44,439 nucleotides of DNA from Carboxylicivirga sp. (lineage in GTDB: Bacteria > Bacteroidota > Bacteroidia > Bacteroidales > Marinilabiliaceae): the NCBI GenBank assembly GCA_025210475.1, contig JAOARW010000012.1, positions 1 to 44,439 of the forward strand, written 5' to 3'. Below the pieces are notes generated by a model that was not told the origin of the DNA, did not search any database, and saw only the letters and a list, made by a program, of their open reading frames with translations. The position numbers were made by a program, and so were the translations under genes. Below are positions 26,901 to 34,803 of this stretch, piece after piece (the stretch's first letter is position 1; each line of letters starts with the position of its first letter).

Positions 26901-27775
26901 TTGAAATTAGCCTGGGTGCCGATATCATCAGAAAAGCTGATTTTAAATGGAATGCCTTATTAAACTATTCTTATACTAAAAATGAAGTGGTTAAGTATGG
27001 TGAACGTGCTCCCACATCTGCATCAAGTTATTATTATGCGGTAAGTGGAGGTAGAACCAAGGTTATTGGCGAAGATATTAGCGTACGTGCTTTCTACGAG
27101 TGGGGAGGGCTGGACGAAAATGGTGATCCGACCGTGATTGTTGATGGCGAACAAATGAGTTATGCTGATCCTGCATTTCGGGAATTACAACAGGATGTGA
27201 TGGTGTATAGTAAACCATTTATCGCCCCACATTATGGAGGCTTAACTAATACATTTACCTATAAGCAGTTTACCTTGTCTGCTTTAATGACTTACAAATT
27301 TGGACATGTATTTCAGGAGGATTTAGATGCCAAGTATGCCAAGTACAATGTTTATGCCGATGTAAATGCACACCACAAGGATGTGGCCAATGCCTGGACA
27401 GCAGATAATACGAATACAGATATTCCGGCGGCACCGCGCGATAAGGCTGAGGCGGATAATTATGACAGACAAATTGCCTTCACGCTGTCAAACTATGGTG
27501 TACATAACGCAGCTCATATCAGATTGAAAGATGTGACTTTAAACTATCAACTAGATCCTAAGTTGACTCAAAAAGTAGGCATTAGCCGCGCCAGTTTAAT
27601 GTTTCAGGTTCGTGACCTGGGGCTTATCTGGATAGCCAATAACGAAGGTATCGATCCGGAGTCTGTTCCATTTTCAGGTCGTTCAATCTATTTTTCAGGT
27701 AGTTTCCCACAAGCTTATCGTCCGGGAATCAGAGTTCCTGTGTCGTTTGTAATAGGGGCTAAGTTTGAATTCTAA
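23990..27775 (+). CDS. SusC-like TonB-dependent receptor with signalling domain (second locus)
   Basis: A 1261-residue outer-membrane importer. After the signal peptide (SVMFLVIGMLQVSASVYSQ) come an STN-type domain (about 45-125), a linker, a carboxypeptidase-regulatory-like domain (about 135-220, which holds two cysteines in FAAVCFKGTTYGCVS), the plug (DEVVVTGYTKVSKVRATSAA, LIVVDGFPYEGPFNDID) and a barrel that ends in FVIGAKFEF. It is about 120 residues longer than the copy at 7065 and only distantly similar. The STN domain implies induction by its own ligand via FecR/sigma. susD starts 12 nt downstream. The redox genes that follow on the same strand suggest that the ligand is not an ordinary glycan. 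Confidence 0.93.
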   Translation: MKKNREPIFLEGRKVTKLYRIMKLSVMFLVIGMLQVSASVYSQGNRVKIKERNIALAELFWKIQSQTDFVFAFSNEDVEAFTNLNVNTEGEIEEILNEILADKGLSFELKNGVYVIQRKAPESKPVVVEEQQEEKKVKITGTVRDENGEPLPFAAVCFKGTTYGCVSAVDGHYVLEAPIEEGLMLEVSSLGYKSQEIEVRGRTVIDIVMVSDMENLDEVVVTGYTKVSKVRATSAAAKVTSESIERQVTVNLDDRMEGLATGLNINAVTKDGGEENIEFILRGTSTFDEEGENFDIAMQARNSLNRQPLIVVDGFPYEGPFNDIDMSTVESIDVLKDAAATALWGLRASNGVIVITTKRGKEGKPRVTFNTNWTFGTKQNLDDFGFASSADEIALRNMYMEQNPTENAAYKAINYQTQKPWWWDLYMPYPFVPEESFYDKYNGLDVYDAIWADFYASGQTEVDVAQRDAKLAALGNNDVLPQFRDKLLRNGFAMNNSVNISGGSNFINYSLTASHTKEEKPSVGDDFERINLSLSTDVKLSKNLSVIADVSLSSSENNRNGIGVSELYTGQYIPRYANIVDDNGNPVSINDVYAPYKEEFLAKGFDDRSYNPIIDQKYRNNQSTNDNLRLATGINYKITNWLTADLKYQYNRVGSYIRNHRPVEQYFMRTRQNSYIMEVDPGDGTGVTRAVPYGERLEKNETINTYSTIRGNLSFNKVFAQDHVVNGIIGMEANENNYSSNQHQFVGYSDVTGVYDQTFDHFQWAENRGTISPDPYLGYGSYSAPILYQPEIKSRTISSFSNFGYSYMAKYNIEASFKVDQATAFGINKKLAKNLYWAVSGSWNIAKENFLQTSNWVEQLKLRASYGLNGNMRRGLTTMTTIRYSTGGDWITQRNYATVASAANPNLAPEQTTTVNLGLDFALFNRLRGSVDVFDKVSTDLLVKQELNASYALDYPLELYTNDGEISNKGIEISLGADIIRKADFKWNALLNYSYTKNEVVKYGERAPTSASSYYYAVSGGRTKVIGEDISVRAFYEWGGLDENGDPTVIVDGEQMSYADPAFRELQQDVMVYSKPFIAPHYGGLTNTFTYKQFTLSALMTYKFGHVFQEDLDAKYAKYNVYADVNAHHKDVANAWTADNTNTDIPAAPRDKAEADNYDRQIAFTLSNYGVHNAAHIRLKDVTLNYQLDPKLTQKVGISRASLMFQVRDLGLIWIANNEGIDPESVPFSGRSIYFSGSFPQAYRPGIRVPVSFVIGAKFEF

Positions 27776-27787
27776 AAAAACAGATCA

Positions 27788-29176
27788 ATGAAAAAAATAA
27801 GTCTTATTATATCAGTATTTGCAGTATTTATGCTAACATCATGTGATGATTACATAGATATTGTACCAAGAGGTTCAGCTATAGCTGAGAGTTTAGAAGA
27901 TGTTGATGCATTACTGGAGTATGCAAGTATTTATTCTGGTAATGATAATGGCATTCCTGAATATGTTAATGATAATATTGTAATGACCCAGGGCGCTAAA
28001 GATTATTATGGGTCAAGCTCGTGGTTTGAATCTGAACTACAGATTTATAACCTGAACAAATCATTTTATTTACCTCACCAAAGAGAATTTGTATGGGGAA
28101 GCCATTATGCAACCATTCAACGATGCAACTATATTTTGGAGATTACTCCTGAAATGAGCGGTGATGAGCTGGTGAGAAATCACTATATAGGCGAAGCAAA
28201 GGTACATAGAGCTCATGCCTACTGGCGTTTGGTTAATATGTTTGGTCAACATTATGGAAGTTCTATAGCCAGTGAAGATGGTTCAGGTGTACCTATTCTA
28301 ACACAGTTTGGTGATGTAGAGGCTTCATTGGAGCGAACATCTGTAAATGGTGTATATGAGTATATTGTTGCCGAATTAATAGAGGCAATTGGTCTTTTAC
28401 GTGAAGGACGTCCTTTTGTTGACAGAATAAACAAAGCTGCAGCACAGGCAATGTTAGCCAGGGTTTATCTTCATATGGGTATGTATACTGAAGCATTGGA
28501 ACAAGCCAATATGACTTTAGCTTATAATTCTTCTTTAATTGATTATAACACCTTAGCAGATGGCGAGATGATGCCTAGGTTTGATGCAAATCCTGAACAT
28601 GTTCTATATAAAGAGGGGAACGTACCTAGCTTTTACGGGCCTTTAGGAAGGGCTGCGGTACTCGCTTATAGTCCATCATTAGTTGGGGCATTTGATAATC
28701 CAGATGAAGATTTGCGTTTTTCTCAATTAACCCAATTAAATAGCGAAGGACTTTATACTATTGCTGACTTTAATAACGGATTCCCAATTGGAGTAACGGT
28801 TCCGGAGTTAATGTTAATTAAGGCAGAGTGTCTCGCTCAAAATGAGAGTGATAAGGACGAGGCGATTGCAGTTGTTAATATGCTTCGCGAGAATCGTTTC
28901 TCAACTGCTGCAGTTGGAGCAGGAGATCACATCTTAACAACCACAGATAAACAAGATGCCTTAAGTCAAATATTTAACGAACGTCGACTGGAGTTTCATA
29001 TTCTAGGGATGCGCTTCTTTGATATCAAGCGCTTAAATCAGCAATACGATGCAGGTATTTCTTTAACAAGAGGTGATGTAACGTGGGGGCCAAATAGCAT
29101 TAATTGGGCTGTTCCAATTCCTGATTCGGTAATTGAAACTGGAAAAGGAGAGTTATTACAAAACCCACGCGAATAG
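27788..29176 (+). CDS. SusD/RagB-like surface lipoprotein (second locus)
   Basis: The 462-residue protein has a lipobox in FMLTSCDDYID, followed by the SusD-type opening DIVPRGSAIAESLEDVDALL. Helical TPR-like blocks (GEAKVHRAHAYWRLVNMFGQ, AAAQAMLARVYLHMGMYTEA) and the C-terminal NERRLEFHILGMRFFDIKRL signature are present. It is the surface lid of the transporter encoded 12 nt upstream. It has no cysteine beyond the lipid-attached one apart from a single Cys in QRCNYILEI and one in KAECLAQ. A long inverted repeat follows, so the genes beyond may be only partly co-transcribed. Confidence 0.92.
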   Translation: MKKISLIISVFAVFMLTSCDDYIDIVPRGSAIAESLEDVDALLEYASIYSGNDNGIPEYVNDNIVMTQGAKDYYGSSSWFESELQIYNLNKSFYLPHQREFVWGSHYATIQRCNYILEITPEMSGDELVRNHYIGEAKVHRAHAYWRLVNMFGQHYGSSIASEDGSGVPILTQFGDVEASLERTSVNGVYEYIVAELIEAIGLLREGRPFVDRINKAAAQAMLARVYLHMGMYTEALEQANMTLAYNSSLIDYNTLADGEMMPRFDANPEHVLYKEGNVPSFYGPLGRAAVLAYSPSLVGAFDNPDEDLRFSQLTQLNSEGLYTIADFNNGFPIGVTVPELMLIKAECLAQNESDKDEAIAVVNMLRENRFSTAAVGAGDHILTTTDKQDALSQIFNERRLEFHILGMRFFDIKRLNQQYDAGISLTRGDVTWGPNSINWAVPIPDSVIETGKGELLQNPRE

Positions 29177-29224
29177 AACATCGCAGCACTCAAAAGGGTG
29201 GCAGAAAATGAACTCAGTTATGGT

Positions 29225-29284
29225 GCAGAGTCGAGGTGGAATAAAATGGTTATGTTCATAGAAGAATAATCACCTCGACTCTGC
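29225..29284 (+). terminator. 14-bp inverted repeat after susD
   Basis: GCAGAGTCGAGGTG (29225-29238) pairs perfectly with CACCTCGACTCTGC (29271-29284) around a 32-nt loop. No T-run follows, so it may be a transcript end formed by processing, an attenuator, or a 3' stability element. Confidence 0.55.
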
Positions 29285-29358
29285 GCAATATAAGTGCTTT
29301 GCCAAGTTTTTGGATAGCCCTTTTTCCCTTAATCAATTATTTATCAATTATCTTTTGT

Positions 29359-30450
29359 ATGAGGTTCATTGCTTATATATGGCTAATCCTGGTGTTGTTT
29401 GCCTGTACCACATCTCAACCGGAGGGTGGTTTTATTATTCATGGTAAAATAAAAGGATTGGAGGATCAGTATTTATATTACGATGGCGATTTTCATTCAG
29501 ATAAAGTAACTGTTAAGGATTCTTTTCTTCTAAAAAAGGAACGGTTTACCCTCATTGGCAAAGTTAGTGAACCAACTAAATTAGATTTTTATACCAAAGA
29601 CTTTACAACGTTTAATGGTTCTTTAATTCTTGAAAATACCAAGATTAAATACTCGGTTAATCTAAATGTGCCTTCAAAAAAGATTGTCAAAGGTTCTTTT
29701 TCCAATGAATTAAATAATCGCTACCAGCATACCATAGAGCATTGTTATCAGAGTCATAACTGCGAGATAAATAATCAGGTTCAAAGGCATTTGATTCAAA
29801 ATACTTTAAAAATAGTGAAAGAGTATCCAGAGCATCCGGTAACACTGATGGGCGTTAAGCACTTATTGAAGTATCTGAGTACAGGATATGGATCGGCAGA
29901 CTTATTAAATACCATTGCTCAGCTTTTAAAACCAGCATTCGAAGATGAGCCTGAATATAAAAGGTTGAAACACTTTGCAAATGCCTGCGAACTAAGGCAA
30001 CCAGGTCAGCATTTTATTCAATACCGGGCCATGTTACCCAATGGCGAAAGAAGTAGGGTGTCCGATTATTATGGCGAGAGTTATTTGTTCGTCAATTGCT
30101 GGGCATCGTGGTGTGGCCCTTGTCGCGAAGAATACAAACACTATAACGAGGTATACAAAACCTTCAGAAGTAATGGATTTAAAATTGTAAGTATCTCGTT
30201 CGATCACAAACAATCATCCTGGATTAAAGCAATTGATAAAGATTCGATGCAAGAGTATATCAATTTATGCGAACTGAAAAACCGGGCCAATAACATCGGT
30301 AAAATATATGGTATCAACCAGGTGCCTGATAACTTTTTACTCGACAAAAGTGGAAAGATCATTAAAAACAATGTGAGGGCGGCCGAACTGATGGGTGTGA
30401 TGACAGAGTTGTACAATAAAGATTTAATCGAGATAGCAGGTGAACAGTAA
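29359..30450 (+). CDS. TlpA-like thioredoxin lipoprotein with DUF4369 domain
   Basis: The 363-residue protein starts at MRFIAYIWLIL; the open frame is longer, but this start gives a proper lipoprotein signal with lipobox VLFACTT. Residues about 25-110 (GGFIIHGKIKGLEDQYLYY onward) form a DUF4369-type domain, and a helical middle follows that contains HCYQSHNCEIN. The C-terminal thioredoxin fold has the active site NCWASWCGPCREEY and the cis-Pro region INQVPDNFLLDKSG. Such proteins reduce disulfides in the periplasm or at the outer membrane. It lies between the second susCD pair and the propeller gene, and its DUF4369 module is shared with the two propeller lipoproteins at 30554 and 42495. Confidence 0.9.
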   Translation: MRFIAYIWLILVLFACTTSQPEGGFIIHGKIKGLEDQYLYYDGDFHSDKVTVKDSFLLKKERFTLIGKVSEPTKLDFYTKDFTTFNGSLILENTKIKYSVNLNVPSKKIVKGSFSNELNNRYQHTIEHCYQSHNCEINNQVQRHLIQNTLKIVKEYPEHPVTLMGVKHLLKYLSTGYGSADLLNTIAQLLKPAFEDEPEYKRLKHFANACELRQPGQHFIQYRAMLPNGERSRVSDYYGESYLFVNCWASWCGPCREEYKHYNEVYKTFRSNGFKIVSISFDHKQSSWIKAIDKDSMQEYINLCELKNRANNIGKIYGINQVPDNFLLDKSGKIIKNNVRAAELMGVMTELYNKDLIEIAGEQ

Positions 30451-30474
30451 GTTGTTCCTCCAAACCTCAAAACA

Positions 30475-30554
30475 TTAACCTAAATTAACTCTGATTCGTC
30501 GCAATTAACCCAAGATATAAATGGCATTGATTTACTTGTAATGTTAAATAATCA
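30475..30554 (+). promoter_or_regulatory. shared upstream element, copy 1
   Basis: TTAACCTAAATTAAC (30475-30489), with a further AATTAACC at 30503-30510, is followed 68 nt after its start by GTTAAATAATCA (30543-30554). The same two blocks occur upstream of both thioredoxin genes. Because block two overlaps the first ATG of the next gene, the real start may be the ATG at 30572. Confidence 0.5.
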
Positions 30555-32269
30555 TGATAAAACTTAACAAAATGAACAACTTTAAATTAGTCAAACGAAC
30601 GCATCAGACACTTCGTTTGTTTGCAGTATTAGTGCTGTCATTAGGCATTGCCAGCTGTGGTGGCTCAGCCTCAAAAGAGAAAGAGAAAAAAGGTGGATTT
30701 AACCTGATTGGCACAGTTGAAGGTTATAGTTCCGGCACGGTAAAGATGGAGGCCTATATCGATGGTGAAAACAAAGTGTTAGGCGAAGCTGAAATTAAGG
30801 ATGGACAGTTTACGTTCAACCATGATTTTCCTATTCCTACAGAGGTAAGCTTAAACATTGGTGAACGGGGAGATGGGTGGTTTGCTCGTTTCTATGCCGA
30901 AAATGCCAGTATGACCATTAAAGGAGCTAAAGGATCATACGAGAGTGAGGTGACAGGAGGTTTGGTGCAAGATGGTGCAAAGCGCTATAGAATGGCCTCG
31001 AAAGTTTTCTATGAAAAAAATGGTGATCCTTATAGTTTTGATTCGCGCATTTATGCAGCTAATACTGATTAGGAAAAAAAGAAGATAGAAGAAGAGAAGA
31101 AGGTTTACGAAAATAAGTTGGAGGATTTTTACAAAGAATACATTCGTTTAAATGCAAAGGATCCTTACGTGGCACAAATTGTTTATGTGCGTTTAACTTC
31201 AAAAACAGGCGGACAGAGTGCACAAGCACTGGCTAAATGGGCTGAACCGATTGATGAGTCTATTCGTCAACACCCCTTTGTTGCACAAATGTTTACGATG
31301 CTAAACGGTATGTTGGAAACCGAAGCCGGACTGGACAAGTTTGTGGCCAATGCACACGATGTAGAATACAGAGTGGATAAAACCTATAAGGGAACAGAAC
31401 ACACCAACATCAAATATTTGGCAGTATTAAATAACGATAACATCGTAGCACTTTCAAGTGAGTTTGGTATCCACGATGATTATAATTCGCATGGCGGGAA
31501 AAAAGAAGAGCCTAAAGCATTTAATGTTCAAATTATAAACCCTGATGGAGATGAAGTTAATCGTTTTAAGGTAGAGGCCGAAGGCTTGGCATCATGTATT
31601 GCTGCTGATGCCAACAACAACATTTATGTATTAACCACTTTGCTTAAAGAAAAGAAAACCAAGTTCCGAGGGCGCGAAACGGTGTATATGGAAAAGGTTG
31701 GCGCCAAATGTTATGTGTTTAATACCAAAGGTGAAAAGCAAAAGGAATATCTCTTGGAGGGCAGAGAGTATGCTACCGGAGCCAGAATTTTCCAGAATAA
31801 ACTATTGGTGTCAGATGTGGGTAAAGGTGCATTAGGTATTTATAGTTCAGCCGATGGAAAATTGCTTTCAACCATTAAAGACCTGCGTCCTTGCTGCTCC
31901 ATCCTCGATTTTGATGTGGACTCAGAGAAAGGGGAAATCTTAGCAGCCAACCTTGGTTCATTCCGTGTCGATGGTTACAACATGGATGGAAAGAAAATAG
32001 TGTCTTTTGGTCAACGCGGTCGTGGTATCGACGATTTTCATTCGTGCTGCAATCCGGTTAGTGTGCGCCGTTTGCACAACGGTGCGGTAATAACGGTTGA
32101 GAAAGCACCTACGCGTATTAAAGTTTACAGTCGCGAAGGCGCCAAATTTGTAAAAGGCATTGAAGAATTGGTTGAAGGATGTTTCCACATTCCGGTAATG
32201 TCCGATAGCCAAGACAATATATACCTGGCTTCTCCAAACAAAGGATTGGTGAAGTGTGTGGTGATTTAA
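30554..32269 (+). pseudogene. DUF4369/beta-propeller lipoprotein interrupted by in-frame TAG
   Basis: One continuous frame codes for a lipoprotein (lipobox LGIASCGGSA) with an N-terminal DUF4369-like domain (about 45-130), a charged helical linker, and a six-bladed beta-propeller (LASCIAADANNNIYVLTTLL and later blades). It is broken only by TAG at 31070-31072, inside the linker (AANTD stop EKKKIEEEKK). Both sides stay in the same frame and match the intact paralogue at 42495. The halves are 30554-31072 and, from a possible TTG, 31118-32269. Conserved cysteines in the propeller include pairs in LRPCCSILDF (31892-31897) and FHSCCNPVSV (32045-32050), and singles in GAKCYVF, VEGCFHI and LVKCVVI. 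TAG is a normal stop in neighbouring genes, so this is a recent nonsense mutation, a sequence error, or readthrough. A start at 30572 is also possible. Confidence 0.8.
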
Positions 32270-32270
32270 T

Positions 32271-32389
32271 GAAGTTCGAAGCTCTTAGTCCGTAGTCTGC
32301 AGCGAAGTGTCAGCAAGTAAGAGGCTAGGCCGGTTACTTATTACTTCGGACTTCGGACTTCGGACTCCGAGCTACAGACTCCAAGCTAT
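32271..32389. repeat. degenerate 7-nt phased repeat array
   Basis: Beginning two bases after the propeller stop, 17 consecutive heptads stay in one register. The first five follow NNAGYYC (gaagttc, gaagctc, ttagtcc, gtagtct, gcagcga), the middle four are decayed, and the last eight follow NNRCTNN (ttactta, ttacttc, ggacttc twice, ggactcc, gagctac, agactcc, aagctat). It is not coding. Confidence 0.6.
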
Positions 32390-32472
32390 TAACCTAAATT
32401 AACCGTAATTGGCCTATTCTTAACTCGTTTTGTCGCTGTAATTCATCAACTTGTATTCGTTAAATAATCAAT
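32389..32472 (+). promoter_or_regulatory. shared upstream element, copy 2
   Basis: TTAACCTAAATTAACC (32389-32404) is followed 69 nt after its start by CGTTAAATAATCAAT (32458-32472), the same pair of blocks as at 30475 and 35699. Here the thioredoxin start codon is 91 nt downstream of the second block. Confidence 0.5.
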
Positions 32473-32518
32473 TTGAGATGGAACATATAACGCATGATTT
32501 CTTGACTTGAAAAAATAA

Positions 32519-32553
32519 GTCTGGCGTCTTATGTCTTGCATCTTGATACTAAA
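32519..32553. repeat. short heptad repeat just upstream of the thioredoxin gene
   Basis: Five units in a 7-nt register: gtctggc, gtcttat, gtcttgc, atcttga, tactaaa. A similar array lies at 41328-41362, directly before another start codon. Confidence 0.5.
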
Positions 32554-32562
32554 AAAAACAAC

Positions 32563-33768
32563 ATGAAAAAGTTAATACTACTGGCTGTGGCAGGCCTGTT
32601 AAGCTTCAATGCATTTTCCCAAGGAATGGAGTTTTTCCATGGCACCTGGGAAGAGTGTAAAGCAGAGGCAAAAAAAGAAAACAAAAAGATTTTCATCGAT
32701 TTCTATACCAAGTGGTGTGGACCTTGCCGCGCAATGGCGAAAAACGTATTTCCACTACCAGCGGTCGGAGAATTGTATAATAAGCACTTTATCAACTATA
32801 AAGTAGATGCCGAAGTAGGAGAAGGACCGGCTTTGGCCAAGCAGTATGAGGTAAAAGGATACCCAACGTTTATCTATGCCGATGCCGAAGGTAAATCAAT
32901 TTATGAAGGCTCATCCATTGGTGCAGGTGATGAAGAAGGCTTTCTTCGTTTAGCTCGCCTGGCATTAGGTCTCGAAGAGAAAACATGGGCCTGGTACGAA
33001 GAGGAGTATAACGACGGCAATCGTAAGACAGAGTTCTTAGAAGCGTATTTTAATGCACGAATGGCCGAAAAAAGCATGCCTCCTTCTGTTGATGACCTGT
33101 GGGATTTGTATAACTCTTATCCTGAAGCAGAACGTTGGGAAGGCAAGCCATTGCAAATGGCATTTTGGCAGGCAAAATATGGCAATAAATTTTACGAGCT
33201 GGTAAAATCTAATAAAGAGAAATTTCCATTGTTGAAAGATGATAAGAATGCAGTAGCTTGGTTCTGTGGATCATTTTATAATACAATGAGAGAAGAAGAT
33301 TCAAAACTGGATGAAATGATCAAGGGATTTAAAGCCGATTTTCCGGCTAATGCATTTATTGATCAGGCTAAGGAGTTGTATGATGCTGATTTACTACGTT
33401 TTCAAGGAGAAGAAGCCAAACATGTGGTGCAAATGATGGCCTATAAAGATAAATACGGTGAGCCTTTACAGTTCGATTTTATGGTTGGATTTTCTGCACT
33501 TAAAGCGAGCGAGTTAAAACCAGAGCATGCCGATTTTATTCGTGCAAAATACACAGAAGGAATGAATAGTGATCCGGTTCATTTCTTTTCGGTTGGAGCA
33601 TATGCCTACCTCACATATAAAGCCGGCAAGGCAGATGAGGCAAAAGAAGTGGCTCAAAAATTTGCCCAGGAAGCCGAGAAGTATAAAGATTCTAAAAAAT
33701 CGGCTTGGGCATATAATAACATTCAGAAGCTTTTAATTGACGAAGCGCCAATACCTCTGAGTTATTAA
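32563..33768 (+). CDS. secreted thioredoxin-domain protein (first copy)
   Basis: The 401-residue protein has a signal peptide (MKKLILLAVAGLLSFNAFSQ). Residues about 22-135 form a thioredoxin domain of the DsbD-gamma/DUF255-like type: FFHGTWEECKAEAKKENKKI, the active site FYTKWCGPCRAMAKNVF, and the cis-Pro loop VKGYPTFIYADAEG. The remaining ~260 residues are helical and unassigned. It is clearly related to the protein at 35802. As a periplasmic CGPC protein it should reduce or shuffle disulfides in partner proteins; the cysteine-paired lipoproteins of this locus are the obvious candidates (inference). The Met at 32563 is chosen because it opens a clean signal peptide. Confidence 0.9.
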   Translation: MKKLILLAVAGLLSFNAFSQGMEFFHGTWEECKAEAKKENKKIFIDFYTKWCGPCRAMAKNVFPLPAVGELYNKHFINYKVDAEVGEGPALAKQYEVKGYPTFIYADAEGKSIYEGSSIGAGDEEGFLRLARLALGLEEKTWAWYEEEYNDGNRKTEFLEAYFNARMAEKSMPPSVDDLWDLYNSYPEAERWEGKPLQMAFWQAKYGNKFYELVKSNKEKFPLLKDDKNAVAWFCGSFYNTMREEDSKLDEMIKGFKADFPANAFIDQAKELYDADLLRFQGEEAKHVVQMMAYKDKYGEPLQFDFMVGFSALKASELKPEHADFIRAKYTEGMNSDPVHFFSVGAYAYLTYKAGKADEAKEVAQKFAQEAEKYKDSKKSAWAYNNIQKLLIDEAPIPLSY

Positions 33769-33996
33769 TTAGCTCAAAGTACGTATGTTTTTTTCACCGG
33801 ATGAATAGTTGATTTGTCCGGTGGAAACTATTTACCCTGTCTCTGAGGGTTAAGCTGGTTTGGAAATCCATAATATTTATAGATCGGGAAACTGATCCGA
33901 TTAAATAAGATAGCTATCCCTCTGATTTAGTTATTAGCAAATAGATAGAATAACGATAAGAGCTTGGTCATAAAAAACAATTAATTGAAAGATGAC

Positions 33997-34773
33997 ATGA
34001 AAGTATTTAAGCTAACCCTATTGGTAATAATTCTCTCCGCCTTTAATAGCGAGAATTCATCAGCCAACAATACATATCCAAATAGAGTTTTTATGGAAGA
34101 AGGAAAAGACTCAGAAAAGCTGTTAAGAATTGTTCAATCAGAGCACCTGAAAACTACGTATCAATACAATACCGATTCAACACTAAGGTTCATTAAAGAA
34201 GAGCGTAATGGAAGGGCGCATTCAGAATCGGAGTTCATTTATGAAGATGGAAAAGTCGTTGAGAAAACTTACCAGGATGCCTATAATCCAAAAGTTAAAG
34301 TAGTTATTGAATACGAGGGGGAATTACTTGTAAAACAAACCTATTTTCAGAAAAATGAAGTCGTTGCTATTGAAGAGTATTTTTACAACGACAATAATCA
34401 ATTGATTAAACAAATTGAAAAACGGGAGTGGAATAACGAATTCAATAAACAGTTAGTAATCATTGATATTTTTAAAGTGCCCGGTAAAAATGAGCTCGAA
34501 ATTAAATACAATGGAGTCCTTAAGTTTTTTGTAACATACGATGATAAAGTAAATCCGTATTCAAAAATCAAAGGTTATTCAGCTATTTGCGCTACTCAGT
34601 TTTATGGCATCACCAATAATATTCTAAGTTTTAAAAGCTTATCCCAAAAAGGAAAGGAAACATCCCAAATTACTGACCTGAAATTCGATTCAAGTAGCGA
34701 TTATCTTCTTGAGACCACTAAAATGGATGACGATAAACGATTGATTTGTAAGGAAGTATTTGCCTACAATTAA
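33997..34773 (+). CDS. secreted protein of unknown role, YD/DUF4595-like strands
   Basis: The 258-residue protein has a signal peptide (MKVFKLTLLVIILSAFNS). The mature protein is made of repeated short strands of the type 'YxYNxDxxLxxIxxxxxG' (TTYQYNTDSTLRFIKEERNG, EFIYEDGKVVEKTYQ, EYFYNDNNQLIKQIEK). This is the pattern of YD-repeat or DUF4595-type Bacteroidota proteins that form open beta sheets. It has two cysteines and no catalytic motif. The next gene is a diverged copy. Together the pair sits between the two thioredoxin genes, preceded by a 228-nt spacer with a CACCGGA/TCCGGTG hairpin (33795-33823). I cannot assign a function. Confidence 0.7.
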   Translation: MKVFKLTLLVIILSAFNSENSSANNTYPNRVFMEEGKDSEKLLRIVQSEHLKTTYQYNTDSTLRFIKEERNGRAHSESEFIYEDGKVVEKTYQDAYNPKVKVVIEYEGELLVKQTYFQKNEVVAIEEYFYNDNNQLIKQIEKREWNNEFNKQLVIIDIFKVPGKNELEIKYNGVLKFFVTYDDKVNPYSKIKGYSAICATQFYGITNNILSFKSLSQKGKETSQITDLKFDSSSDYLLETTKMDDDKRLICKEVFAYN

Positions 34774-34803
34774 TTGAATATTGTAATATAAAAAGCAAAA
34801 ACT

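Noticed and set aside
30554..32269. Genetic code with TAG read as an amino acid
   Set aside because: TAG ends several intact neighbouring genes at normal lengths (for example 1837, 16605, 29176, 37079, 39524), so it is a stop in this organism.
32271..32389. CRISPR array
   Set aside because: The repeat unit is 7 nt, degenerate and without spacers.
33795..33823. Terminator after the first thioredoxin gene
   Set aside because: CACCGGA/TCCGGTG forms a hairpin, but the T-run lies before it rather than after it, so the evidence is too weak.
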